NCBI GenBank assembly: GCA_025642075.2
Contig: JAODUO010000629.1
Span: forward strand, 2,501 to 66,500
Direction of reading: 5' to 3'
Source of the DNA: Ridgeia piscesae
Lineage: Eukaryota; Annelida; Polychaeta; Sabellida; Siboglinidae
DNA: 64,000 nucleotides
Under the pieces are notes generated by a model that did no database searches, was not told where the DNA came from, and worked only from the letters and a program-made list of their open reading frames with translations. This document shows positions 12,869 through 24,292 of this stretch, piece by piece. Each line of letters starts with the position of its first letter. Position 1 is the first letter of the stretch. Made by a program: the position numbers and the translations under genes.

Positions 12869-15800
12869 AACACCCTCTCTCTCTCTCTCTCTCTCCCCCT
12901 CTCTCTCTCTCTCTTCCAAGGGACAGGGTAACACATGTTTAATGGATCAACTTGCTGTAATGATGACAACGGCTCTCTCACTGTTTCTCTCTCACTGTTT
13001 CTCTTTCACTGTTTCTCTCACTGTTTCTCTTTCACTGTTTCTCTTTCACTGTTTCTCTCTCACTGTTTCTCTCTCACTGTTTCTCTTTCACCGTTTCTCT
13101 CTCACCGTTTCTCTCACTGTTTCTCTCTCACTAAGCACCAGTAAGCTAGTACAGAAGTATAATGTGTACCGGTAGTTGATCTGGAATCTTGACATTGCAC
13201 TTGAAGCTCTCTTCAGTTTCCTGCGGGTCATGAAACTCTTCCACGCAGCTTGGATGAGGGCAGCAGCGCGGTGGAACCTCTGAAGAAACACTTCAACGGT
13301 GAACAACAAAGGGTTTGCGGGAAATGTTTCAGATGAATATGTTTTTGAATGAATATCATATTATGATAGTCACAGAAAGGTCAGGCTGTTTGTGTTTTCT
13401 GTATGCATTGTGGATCTACAGCAAACTTGCACCTAATTTTGACTGTTTTACTTGCCAGTTGTGTTTAAATTGTATGTAGCAGATAATAAAATTTGTTAGC
13501 TTGACAGAGCAACTTTTTTGTACTTTTGGGAAACATCAGATTCATATGTGCCACTTCCGCATTGAGATACTGCATTAAATTATAATTTGTAATCACAATT
13601 TTTTCTGCATATATGCATGCAAATAAGCTTGTGCATATGTGGATACAAGAGATCTGTTATGACCTCTCGTTCTGGTCACGTCAATCAGGTGTGTTAGAAA
13701 GGTGTATTTGACAGAGATCTGTCTGATTTCTCACTTCCATCCTACACGTGCGCTACACACGTGCGAATGAGATGTGTTATAACCATAGTTTGGACGTAAG
13801 ATGTGTCACAAAAATTTAAATGTCAGAGACAGATGTGTTATAACCTATTGCTCTGGTCATACAAGTGTTCTAGTGAGATGTGTTAGAGAGGTGTGTTCTA
13901 CCTCCAGCTCTGCCCTGTGCATGCTGCCAGCCGCCAGTAGGACCATGAGACGTTTCACATAGTTGTTGAAGCCCCGACCCTGCCACTTCATCAGCAACAA
14001 CCGCAGACCTCTGACAACAACATAAGCAACAACTCATTCACAAAATGTTAAAGATAAGTGCTTACACCATGCAGTACTCAGTGAGCATAAGTGCTGAGAT
14101 ACCTCTATACTACACCTGGCACATCAGTTCAACTCAACAGTATCTCTACTTTTCTAGAAAGAATTATGCCATGATGTAATTAATGCACAAACATTATTCA
14201 CACACAAATATCCACCAATGTATATAGCCATGTAGTCAATCAGAGTGAACTGGAGCAAGTTCTGAGCAACACAGAGTGAATGGACTTGCAATGGTTCGAT
14301 TCAACAGCACAGGATTCCAACTGGGGTTCTCGCAGTCGAGAGTCCAATGCTCTGGTCACTGTGTCACCATGTGAACGTCACTGTGTCATCATGTGAGTGT
14401 CACTGTGCCACCATGTGAACGCTACTGTGTCACCATGTGAACACTACTGTGTCACCATATGAGTATCACTGTGCCACCATGTGAACGCTACTGTGTCACC
14501 ATGTGAACGTCACTGTGTCACCATGTGAGTATCACTGTGCCACCATGTGAACGCTACTGTGTCACCATGTGAACATCACTGTGTCACCATGTGAACATCA
14601 CTGTGTCACCATATGATCATCAGTGTGTCACCATGTGAATGTCACTGTGTCACCATGTGAACATCACTGTGTCACCATGTGAATGTCACTGTGTCACCAT
14701 GTGAACATCACTGCATCACCACGTGAATGTCACTGTGTCACCATGTGAGTGTCACTGTGTCACCATGTCAATACCTACATGTACAGGGCGGTGACATCCA
14801 TGTCAAAGATGAGACTTACTTGTATCTGGTACACAGGAGTTGAACAGTTGGTGGATGTGAGTCGCAGATCACCAGCACTGTCCTTGTGGTAGTGCTACAG
14901 AACAACAAACACAGACTCTCAACAGATCACCAGCACTGTCCTTGTGGTAGTGCTACAGAAGAACAAACACAGGCTCTCAACAGATCACCAGCACTGTCCT
15001 TGTGGTAGTGCTACAGAACAACAAACACAGACTCTCAACAGATCACACCAGCACTGTCCTTGTGGTAGTGCTACAGAAGAACAAACACAGACTCTCAACA
15101 GATCACCAGCACTGTCCTTGTGGTAGTGCTACAGAAGAACAAACACAGACTCTCAACAGATCACCAGCACTGTCCTTGTGGTAGTGCTACAGAAGAACAA
15201 ACACAGACTCTCAACAGATCACCAGCACTGTCCTTGTGGTAGTGCTACAGAAGAACAAACACAGGCTCTCAACAGATCACCAGCACTGTGGCAGTGCTAC
15301 AGATGAACAAACACAGGCTCTCTACACCACATTCAAGGCTACACTACAAAACAACAAACGCCATTAATGAAACGTCACTCGAACAGGAACAATGTATTTC
15401 TTCAACGATGTATTGAATAATTAATTTATATACCAGGTATAAAAATGCAAATATCTGTGTTAGACACCAGCCATAAAGGAATATTTGTTATAAATATTAG
15501 ACATGTCATTTTATAACAAAACGTGAGATCCCTATCCACCAATCTGCATCACCCTACCCCTGCACAGTGCCGGCACTCACAGAGTGGATATGCTGCATTT
15601 TCACAAAAAGGAATCCATGAAATATAGAGTATGCATAACAAATACATGATATGCAAAATATGTCAAAATATGCATTCTAATAAATGAACACTGATTTAAT
15701 CATTATCTGTTTGGTTCCCATAAGTGTCACACTGGGGGTGACACACTGGGAGGGGGGTAACACTTCCATGTGACCATGTCCACTCACTAGGTGGCGTTAC

Positions 15801-16679
15801 ACACCAACAACTTCGACCAGTCACTGCTGTCTCACCTTGCCACGTTGATGTCGGAGCTGGCTGAGAGTTTGTAGACAAGTTCGTCCAGGATCTGATGTTT
15901 CACTTTCTCATCCAACTGTGCAAACACACCCCTGGAACACGACATACACTGACATCATCGTAACATCAACCACAACTTGGGTTTACTAGAACTATCCATG
16001 CACCAGACTCAGATATCAGTCGCCACGACAACAAACGGCTACATAAATACTGTGACAAATTTGAACACTTCTTTCTGGTTCCTGACTGTAATGAGGCATA
16101 TAATGTGACCTTGAACGATGGTAAGGGGTTGTTGATGATTATCAACAATTACCTATTCGAACAAACGCAGACCATTCCAGATAGGAACAGCCTGCAACAG
16201 GAGGCGGTGATGAATGTTTCAATTCCAGGCTTGCCACCAATAACTACCACCTGCCTCCTCGTTTTCCCACTTCTTTTTGCTATTACCCACCCTTTCCACC
16301 ACCTTCTGCCTACAACTGTATATACCCTCCAAGTGACCTTCCAAGTACACCATCTTCATTCGTAGCACAGCCATCAATGCGATGCTGTTGGCTGTAAGAA
16401 GAAGATGCACTAACAGAGAGGATCACATAAAGCAAGACAGATAACAGCTGATGAAATTCTTACACAGACATCCTGTTTGCACTCTGAATGGTTGCCATGA
16501 CTACGACCTCTGTGCCAGGGTCATCTGTGATGAGCATCTGCAGGAGCCACGGAGAACACAAGACTGAAAGTGGAGAGACAACAAATAATAATAATATAAT
16601 AATAATAACTTTATTGTCCAGTCACAGCATAGATAAATATTTTGCACTTTGGAGGATGCATAAAAACAGAATATATATA

Positions 16680-16745
<66 letters not shown>

Positions 16746-18946
16746 AGATACACTGTACCGTAAAATAAAAGTATATAAATATGTAAACGGTAGCTGAATT
16801 TTTTTTATCAAATACTGGAATAAATGTTAAAACATTATGACAGTATTATAAGATAAATAAAAATGTGATAAAAAGCAACATTGCAGTGCCAGTGGTAGAC
16901 TGTGATATGTCAGTCAATGATTGATTTTTTTGTGGCTGGGTCAAATACTTGAACATCATGAATTGTAGTGTACCTACGACCTACGTATTCACTTATACAA
17001 CAAACGCATCAATTATATCTGCTTATAATATAACCAGTTTAATTAAATCCATACTAAACTATGGGTAGTTGAATTTTGTTTACTTAACATAAAATAATTT
17101 GTTTCATAAGTAGATGTATATTCACAAAATGGATTTACAAAGATATACAAATTAATGTTCTTATGTGTTCTTTTTTTACACAAATATCATGTAAGATTTG
17201 TTACAGTTGCTTAAGCCTGGAATTTAAAAAACCAATTGTTATAAATGTGAAAGGTTTTTCAATCTTCACAACAGTGTTTGGGATCCAATGTAGATAGTTG
17301 TTGTAAAAGGTGTTGCATCTTGCGTAAAAAGAAACGTTCATCATTATTATCTAAACTTTGGAAATATATGCAGAATTAGGGGACAGATAACAGACAATTT
17401 CTATGTCTTAGGTAATGTAATCAAATACACAAATTTAAATATCATTAGGTTATTGCAACTTAAGATGAAACCAACTAAAAATGTTTTGATTATCCATTAC
17501 CAAGAACTATCCTTATATGCCTGGGGTGGTAATACAATTAGCAGACTATTTCCTGAATCAATAACAGGTTGGCCAGTTGTGACTGAGACTATGGGAACGC
17601 CCAACCCAACATTTCAGATACTATTTGTTAGTATTTCCTGCCTCACTCATAGAAAACTATACATATTATGTTGCATATTGGTGATAAATGCAAGTATTTA
17701 TATTCTGTCTGGGAGATGTTATCGGTGCTACACTTCTTTTTGCCAGTTTGGAACATTAATACTTTGATTAGAACTGTATATTTGGAATGTTTCGTGGAAG
17801 ACCCATTCAGTGTGCAAGCAGGTCCTCAGACATGTTACACGCAATATGCCTGACAGTGCACATTTGACATATTTGTTCCCGTATTAAGAACTTGATGTCA
17901 ATAACATGACCACCTGTGGCAGCAGACGGCCCTACCGTGCGTCGTCAGGAACTGATATGCACTAAACAGAAGGTTGACCGCGTCCAGTATCGCCTTGAAA
18001 CTGGTCAACAGCTCCTGTCTCATGTCCTCCAATACCTGAAACAGAACACACTGACCAGTTAGTGACTGACCACTCAGTGACTGACCACTCAGTGACTAGC
18101 GACTCAGTAGCTACTTTTGAAGACTACTCCAGTGACTTACTAATCTAACTATATATCAACGTAACATAGATAAACATGTGCATATACACTGTATGTGCAT
18201 GTACATGTGCATTAAATTATGTTAAAAAAATTATTTTAGACAGTTCATCTTAGAACCCAAACTTTTGAGGGCTTTTTTTATTTTGTCAAAATTCCCAATG
18301 TATATGAAGCATTCTTACCATTTAAAGGGTTTGCCGTCCTTTCTTCCAGGACAGTACGGATTTTTAGTAATGCTAATATGTGGATTGTCAAGCCTGGATA
18401 AAGATATTAATAATGCTGGTAGACAAATACTCACGCTGGATGTTTTAATGTATTTCGTCTGTATTCTCCTGGAAACCATAAGCAAATTCTCAGCAACGCT
18501 TGGCAGAAACACACCAAGGAAGTTGTGAGACTCAGGTGGCTCAAGACCAATGCAGGACTGCCTGTAACCCAAGTGTAACATCAATCACAAAGATGTTATA
18601 CCACGTGACAGAAGTTTAGAAGCTTAGCAACTTGTAATGTGGTAGCAGAAAAAGTGGATTTTAGAAATATTAAGTAAAATCATCCTTGCAATCCAGCGGT
18701 CACCGAGCTTTACTACACTACCCCTGGCTGATCATCTCTGCAAATTGTGGAAGTGAGCACATGAACTATAAAACTATAGAAATTGATTTTGCCAGTTACT
18801 ACTGCATCAGCTGTTAGAACAGCGCAAATACAAGCCCCAATTTTTCCGAGATGAACCGATTGTGACTGGTGGGGATCCCAATGCCCCATTCACGACCTAA
18901 ACATTGCACATAACACAAGCAGTGTGTGGTTGAAATAACCAAAATT

Positions 18947-19009
<63 letters not shown>

Positions 19010-20741
19010 TTGCATTTTGGTCATGATTTTAAATTATTTATAAATCTGACATCTTTAATCTACTCCTTCTGTTATAATATATTGCTTATGTACAGCACAA
19101 AAACATGTATTGATGCATAAGGAAATCGTACGCCAGTATGGTCGCCAATTTAGCTGCAGTTGTCCAGCCATTGAGAAGTTTGCTGAAATCCTGCTTCAGA
19201 GTGACCACAATGACCTCCAGAATATCATATGACCAGAGGTCAAGCTTTGCCTGGATCTGTTGAGGACTACCCAGGTTGAAGCTGTCCAGAATCTCTGATG
19301 AAGAAAAAAACACAACCCTGAGCTGCATGTTAATTTGCGCAACATAATATAAGTATTAATTAGTAAATGTATTGCCTGAACAAATTGTATCTAGAAGTTT
19401 AACATCATGCTCTTACTTGACAAACGTTGTTATTGAATATTAATGTTTGTATGTTATCCATTTTAGAAAGTTACAGAATTTATCATCCAAAATGTATAAC
19501 TCAGTCACTATGACAAACTGCTTGTGAATCAGTAAATAATGTGGATTTGCCATGTAATCTAACACATAGACACAAGTCAAGAGTGACCTTGTTTGCTCCA
19601 AAATATACTGCTATATGGCTCAATAAGGTAATCCACAGGCACACTAATGCATTTTGATGCAAACTGGGTCATTCATTGGGCGCCAAAAGTGCATTCAAGA
19701 CATTACATTTGCATGGGTTTTGTGGAAAGATGGAACTACCCAGCAAACAACGACCCATGATTTCACATGTTCTGTAAGTGAATTCACGAGTTCAAATGGC
19801 TCAATTCACGTGTTTCCGTACGTGAATTCACCGGATTCTGTGAACAGATTTGGTGTGTCGACATGTGAAACCGTACCAGTCTTGACCCAGTACGACTCAT
19901 GTCAAACTCGTTCAAAACTCGTGACAACAGGCAGAACACATATATTCATGTGAAATCGTGAATACATATGAAAACACTTACTGATGGAGCGGTACCAATT
20001 ATGAACCAGTATGTCATGTGCCAACTGGTTCGGAAATGGTTCCTTGTTTGCTGGGTAAGCCTATAAGTATATTATACTTATAACAACAAAATCAACATTG
20101 CAGTATAGTGAGGGCCCAGATAATGTATTAAATATTCCATAAATTGTAATATTTTACGGCACTTGTGTAAAATTCAGACCCACCTGAAGTGTGCCGTTGT
20201 AACTGTATATTTGCCTACACTGGATACCTCACACTAACTCTAATCAATCAGCATTCCCAGGTATGTTTATGTTTACAAATATTGCGTTTCGAGACCCAAA
20301 TAGCACTCCAATTTGTGCCAGTCGCAAGCGCAGAGGCTGTGTGTTAGTGCGTTGTGCACATCGAATGAGCAATAAACAGTTTGTTAACTGTTTATGTTAT
20401 TAAATTACCAAAAATCAAAATGACGAATGTTGGCAAAGATAATTATAACGGCTAAATATAGGTGAATTCTACACAAGTGCCGATTATAAAATCTTTCACG
20501 TGTATAACGCCACAAAAGCGTTTTGTATATGTTTAATAGTTTGTAAGTTTGTTTGAGCTGGAGTACGGACTTACTAGTTTAGTTAGCTGCTAAACACAAA
20601 TGATCAAATCACAACACTGTTGGCTTTTGCACCTTGAATTTGCAGCAGTAATCTGGGAATTGATTTTTCGTCAGCGTAAGATATGTCTGCTGCCAAATTG
20701 AGCACTCTCCTATCTTGACCATCTTTTTGTGTCTCTTCCAT
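2429..20741 (-). CDS. IQCB1: IQ calmodulin-binding motif-containing protein 1 (nephrocystin-5), 14 coding exons
   Basis: In vertebrates this is a ciliary transition-zone and centrosome protein that binds calmodulin, CEP290 and RPGR. Exons on the minus strand, 5' to 3': 20633-20741, 19132-19294, 18435-18561, 17936-18035, 16464-16563, 15836-15931, 14820-14894, 13902-14010, 13170-13279, 12257-12399, 10633-10781, 9923-10054, 9282-9438, 2429-2625. All junctions have AG/GT ends and matching phases, totalling 1767 bp (588 residues plus TGA; the human protein has 598). The N-terminal half is helical, with the conserved NGWTTAAKLATILA and CIGLEPPES segments. IQ motif 1 (AAALIQAAWKSFMTRRK) lies near residues 298-315, a charged coiled coil near 330-377, and IQ motif 2 (SAVKIQALWRGHMTRK) near 391-406. 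EQHRQALIAQ and the C-terminal QPWWRKLGDEY also match the family. The ATG at 20741 opens MEETQKDG, aligning with the family start. Identification is from remembered homology. Exon 4 has a GTAGGG donor and some donors are weak, so single boundaries could shift. Confidence 0.93.
2701..9175. repeat. 28-bp minisatellite, about 230 copies, in the last intron of IQCB1
   Basis: The unit is ggaaccacctcacacagaga followed by gaagggag or gaagggac. It fills nearly all of the 6.66-kb final intron (2626-9281). The unit has no stop codon in any forward frame. Because 28 is not a multiple of 3, every forward frame stays open with an 84-bp, 28-residue cycle, giving spurious frames of more than 2,200 codons. 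Units vary mainly at the last base (c/g) and at agagag versus aggga. A few have 1-3 bp deletions, which let the open frames swap but do not close them. Confidence 0.97.
11293..12112. repeat. 34-bp minisatellite, about 24 copies, in an IQCB1 intron
   Basis: The unit contains acttgtacatgtcccagcag followed by ttcaacaacacaa. It lies in the intron between the exons at 12257-12399 and 10633-10781 and ends about 145 bp from the former. Two nearly pure variants (caagac and caacac) alternate. Three overlapping forward open frames of about 290-360 codons across it are artefacts of stop-free units. Confidence 0.96.
12774..12916. repeat. (CT)n microsatellite with an embedded (CA)n tract
   Basis: A run of ct dinucleotides with ccc interruptions, containing cacacacacacaaacac near 12856. 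It lies in the IQCB1 intron between the exons at 13170-13279 and 12257-12399. Confidence 0.95.
12972..13133. repeat. Short tandem array of tctctcactgttt units
   Basis: Irregular 12- and 18-bp units (tctctcactgtt / tctttcactgtt) repeat about a dozen times. The array lies immediately downstream, in the gene's sense, of the IQ-motif-1 exon of IQCB1. Confidence 0.9.
14283..14350 (-). mobile_element. tRNA-derived SINE head (fragment)
   Basis: On the minus strand, gaccagagcattggactctc followed by aaccccagttggaatcc resembles the A and B boxes of a tRNA-type promoter. The same arrangement is seen in the SINE-like pieces at 40016-40168, 44795-44940 and 50940-51012. It is truncated and abuts the 22-bp tandem array. 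The call is from motif appearance only. Confidence 0.45.
14345..14770. repeat. 22-bp minisatellite in an IQCB1 intron
   Basis: Units of gtcactgtgtcaccatgtga plus ac, with frequent aacat/aacgt/gagtg variation, repeat about 19 times. The array starts directly at the truncated SINE head and ends about 50 bp from the donor side of the exon at 14820-14894. Confidence 0.93.
14863..15300. repeat. 58-bp tandem array copied from the 5' edge of an IQCB1 exon and its splice acceptor, 8 copies
   Basis: Copies of atcaccagcactgtccttgt...ctctcaacag start near 14868, 14926, 14985, 15043, 15103, 15161, 15219 and 15277. On the gene's sense (minus) strand each copy reads pyrimidine tract, CTGTAG, then the first bases of the exon (CACTACCACAAGGACAGTGC). 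Only the copy nearest 14870 continues into the rest of the exon (14820-14894). The copy near 15043 carries a 2-bp insertion, and the last copy lacks part of the unit. In the exon's reading frame, using any outer acceptor would meet TGA at the copy boundary. Confidence 0.9.
16575..16745. repeat. (AAT)n and (AT)n microsatellite in an IQCB1 intron
   Basis: aataataatataataataat is followed by actttattgtccagtcacag and then a 70-bp at run (16670-16742). The cttattgtcc stretch resembles the 3' end of a retroposed element, but nothing further supports that. Confidence 0.85.
18951..19008. repeat. (AT)n microsatellite
   Basis: An uninterrupted at run of about 58 bp in the IQCB1 intron between the exons at 19132-19294 and 18435-18561. 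Confidence 0.95.
19739..20055. mobile_element. Candidate MITE with CCCAGCAAACA terminal inverted repeats
   Basis: The left end reads tacccagcaaacaacgaccc. The right end, reverse-complemented, reads TACCCAGCAAACAAGGAACC, giving 17 of 20 identical. TA flanks both ends and could be the target duplication of a Tc1/mariner-like element. The 317-bp interior has several palindromic pieces (gtgaattcac, cacgtgtttccgtacgtg) and no coding potential. It lies in IQCB1 intron 1. Confidence 0.55.
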
Positions 20742-22138
20742 TGTCGTAAACTGCGTTAAAAACAAGAAACGTTAAATGTTTACACGTTTCCAACCATCAC
20801 TCTATTTCACCGGAAGTGCTGAACGACCGCGCAAACCAGCAAATAAATCTTTAGACTAGGGACCACTTACGGACTACAGCCATGCTCCTCTCATGGTACT
20901 ATAATTATTGTACTACACAGTCTTTTGTAAAGAGGGAGTACAGAAGTGGGGAAACGACACATCCCTGGAGAGTTTCAGTGTTCGAGACGATAGTGTTGGA
21001 TACAATGCCGTTCAGTTTGACAGTCTGTGATCGCTGCAGAAGAAAGTCAAAAATCCAACACACCGACGCGTCTACCGACTGTTGTTGGTTGTCGGTTGGT
21101 CGGTTATTTTATTTAAGAAATAAATACAATGTTTACATAAGATGACACAAATCAGCAAGTGTATAAATTCATTATAATATTAAATATGTCCCCAAATAAA
21201 TGTTTGATTTATGTGGACTGGATTATCTGTGTAATTACATTCATAGTAGTACGACGCTAACATGTATGCATAATGGTGGTAAGTTTTGTCTTCCGTATGC
21301 TTGCTGGTTTGAATATGCAAGTTAGCAATATAGAATGTCGACACTGTACCACATGACAATATATGTAATGTACAACAACAGTTGCCGTTCTAAATACCAC
21401 AACAACATTACACACATAGTCTATACCTTCGAGCAATTGTCTGCAGTCGTCGCTGTCTTTCTTGGCGTCTAGTTGTATATCCCAATGTCTGATAACTTCC
21501 AAACTGCACCATGTGCAGCTTCACAGTTGAGACCAGCTGTCAAACCACATTGAGCGTCAAATGTGCGTCGTCTGCTAAATGTCGTAGCTAGGATACGTTG
21601 CACCCGACCCCAGACGAACCAACCATAAACGCATGAAGTTGAAAGTGAAGTGAAAACCTGGAGAACTGCATTTCGACCCCAACTGCACTTCGACAAATCC
21701 ATGCTATTGGCCGTCTTACGTTTCAGTCATTTGCTTGTAGCAAATGTCAGGTGCAACGCGACCGAGGTGGTTGCTAAATTAAACGTTGTCAATCCGTGCG
21801 TTTAGGCGTGTGACTAAGAAGATACCATCGTCTTAGGCCGCACGTTATAGGCTAAGGATGTTCAACAGCAACTGAAGCATTGCATTGTCTGTATTAAACT
21901 GACAATGACGACTGGCAGGTATTACACAATGACAAAGGAAGGTCGCCTTGAATAGTATAAATAGTTTCACTGTTTGTGTCGAATGGGCAAATACCATACC
22001 GAATCACAATTTAATGGGATTGAGGGAGTGAATAAAAGAATGGTGGAAGAAATCATGAAGGAAGAGGGGTGAGTGAGGAGTGGGAAATAGTAGGGGGAAG
22101 AGATATATAATGAGAAAAAGGCAGCGGTAGAGGGAAAC
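20742..22138. other. Upstream flank of IQCB1, no supported gene
   Basis: This holds the presumed IQCB1 promoter, for which I see no clear TATA box. Small open frames at 20882-21145 (+), 21257-21502 (-) and 21469-21702 (-) have no recognisable similarity, and I do not call them. The segment near 21420-21700 has slightly gene-like composition on the minus strand but hits a stop. Confidence 0.6.
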
Positions 22139-22143
22139 GGTGT

Positions 22144-22211
<68 letters not shown>

Positions 22212-22470
22212 GCGCGCGTGTGGGTGCGTGCGCGTGTGCGTGTGCGTGTGCGTGTGCGTGTGCGTGTGCTTGTGCTTGCGCGTGCGCGTGCGTGTGTGCG
22301 TGCGTGCGTGTGTGGGTGTGTGTGCGTGCGTGCGTCCGTGCGTGCGTGCGTGCGTGGGTGCGTGTGTGCAAGTGCCCGTGTGTGCATGTGCCCGTGTGTA
22401 TACGCATATGTGTGCATACATGCGTATGTGTGAGTATGTGTGTCGGTGTGTCCGTGTGTGTGTGTCTGCC
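22139..22470. repeat. Complex (GT)n/(GTGC)n microsatellite
   Basis: gtgtgt grades into gtgcgtgc, gcgcgc and gtgcccgtgt segments. All six overlapping open frames here are low-complexity artefacts. Confidence 0.96.
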
Positions 22471-22657
22471 TATTTTGATACAGTGTTATTTACACTGTGT
22501 ACATAATATAATTTTGATATCATGTTATAATAAATTTTGGTGATACTTTACTTACTTTTGTCATTGAAAGAAATACCTGACTGTTGCATAACCACAGGCC
22601 TCGATGTCGATGTTGGATTCGGAACCGAGGATGAACGATTGTTGCTGCTGCAGGCAC

Positions 22658-23818
22658 GGGCGTCGATCGAAGGGGGACGGGGAACGCGTCCCCCCACTTT
22701 TCAGTTTGGGGGGCAGCATAGGAATTGCCCCCCCCCCATTTTTCAGTTCAAAAAAATTGCGGGGCATATAGCCTGGCTCACCACTCATCTCTCTTAGAAG
22801 TCGCTACATAGGACTTGTAGCTACACAATAAACTCGTGATATGAAGTTCCGACCACCCATTAAAAATCTACTAGACAAATTGCTTGGCTGGCCACAGCGC
22901 CCTACTTTATCTTACTTTAGTAAATAACCATCATGCCTGGCTGCGCCGCTGTCGGGCTCTATCAGTTTGCATCTTTATGTTGATATTATTAATATGTTCT
23001 AGCCATCAAGCACATTGTAAATGATGACATTTGTGTTACATTTTCACCCCTCGCCTGCTTGCTGCCTACGGCAGAAGCGGCGGATTCCTGCAGTTTGTGT
23101 AACTTAATCCCAATTGAGTTATGAAAAATTTCTTTGCCAAAATGTTGCATTGGTAAGTTCTACACAGCATGGGCGTCGCCCTTGTGTTGATATATTAAAA
23201 GGCACTAGCCATCAAGCACATTATAGATTATACATTTTTGTTTGCCCTGGTCGCCCTGGTGGATACTTATCGCGCCTACGGAGGAACCAGCGGATTCCTG
23301 CACTTTGTGTAATCATTTTGATCCCATTTGAGTGAAGACAAATTTCTTTGCTAAAAGGTGGGATTGGGAATGCCTTCGCAGACACCCCTGTAACATCTGC
23401 ATCTTGTCACTATGAATCAGGCAAGCAGTGTTGGGTCCAACGTCTACCCTCCAAATCAAATGATTGAGGCGGGCCATGGCCCCTCTTCATATATGTTGCC
23501 AACATAACTATTTTAGATAGCACAACACAAAGGCCTTTGTTTATTTTAAATAGCATAACACAAAGCCCTTTGTTTATTTTAGAATTAGCACCAGACCAAC
23601 AATGAATTGTTTTATATTTTAAAAAAAATAGTTATATGTATTTCAGGTCATATATATAATGTTATACATGTCAAAAATATACATACACTTGTATACGACA
23701 TATAATATATGACATATATTATATAAATATTATATACATACATACAATTACGTACATATTATATATATATATATATATATAAATTGGTCCCCCCACTTTT
23801 AAAACCGGATCGACGCCC
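22658..23818. mobile_element. Candidate non-autonomous transposon, about 1.16 kb
   Basis: gggcgtcgatc at 22658-22668 and its exact reverse complement gatcgacgccc at 23808-23818 bracket the segment. Just inside each end is the same direct phrase gtccccccactttt. Internally a segment of about 150 bp occurs twice in direct orientation, at roughly 23005-23150 and 23205-23360. Both copies share gccatcaagcacatt, a gcggattcctgca-like phrase and gacaaatttctttgc or similar. It is AT-rich near 23680-23780. No transposase is encoded. Family unknown. Confidence 0.45.
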
Positions 23819-23897
23819 ATGCGTGTGGTGTGTGTGTGCGTGGTTTCTACGACGCTATAAACAAAGTTTTCCAGACAAAAGATAACGTTTGATGTAT

Positions 23898-23903
23898 TTT
23901 ATT
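23898..23903 (-). terminator. Candidate poly(A) signal of HSC70
   Basis: AATAAA on the minus strand about 390 bases after the HSC70 stop codon. I see no earlier AATAAA on that strand between 23904 and 24292. Confidence 0.5.
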
Positions 23904-23931
23904 AACATCATTTGTGTCCACAAACTGCCAA

Positions 23932-23988
23932 CTTGTTTAATAATTATAACATAATTATTAAACAAGAAAACGTATGGTATACGTTTTC
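23932..23988 (-). other. Two adjacent perfect hairpins in the HSC70 3' region
   Basis: Hairpin 1 (23932-23966) has a 16-bp perfect stem (cttgtttaataattat / ataattattaaacaag) with an aac loop. Hairpin 2 (23966-23988) has a 10-bp perfect stem (gaaaacgtat / atacgttttc) with a ggt loop. They touch at base 23966 and lie about 30 bases before the candidate poly(A) signal in the sense of the gene, so they would be in the mRNA 3' UTR. Confidence 0.7.
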
Positions 23989-24292
23989 TAGTATAACAGT
24001 AAAAACTACAAAACAAAAATGTAATGTAAAGTATTTGAAAATATACTTTGTATCAGCGTTTCAGCATTGTGCAAAATAATATACAACAGAGGAAAAATAA
24101 ATAGTACAAACAAGAAACCGCCATCTATCATAAATCCTGATCTGTCCATATTTCGTGAATCATGACATGTCCAACTACCATGAAACACGATCTGTCCATT
24201 TTTCGTGAATCAACGCGATTATGTCCAAATGACATGAATCAAACACGATCTATCGCGAATGATGAATTATGGCGTCACATGTGCGCTCCATT

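Noticed and set aside
16219..16410. Minus frame with TANSIALMAVLRMKMVYLEG as an extra IQCB1 exon
   Set aside because: It loosely resembles the family's helical repeat, but the flanking exons 16464-16563 and 15836-15931 join directly in phase and align without a gap, so no room remains for it.
21257..21702. Possible small minus-strand gene upstream of IQCB1 (MDLSKCSWGRN...)
   Set aside because: The two frames cannot be joined through convincing splice sites, and no family is recognised.
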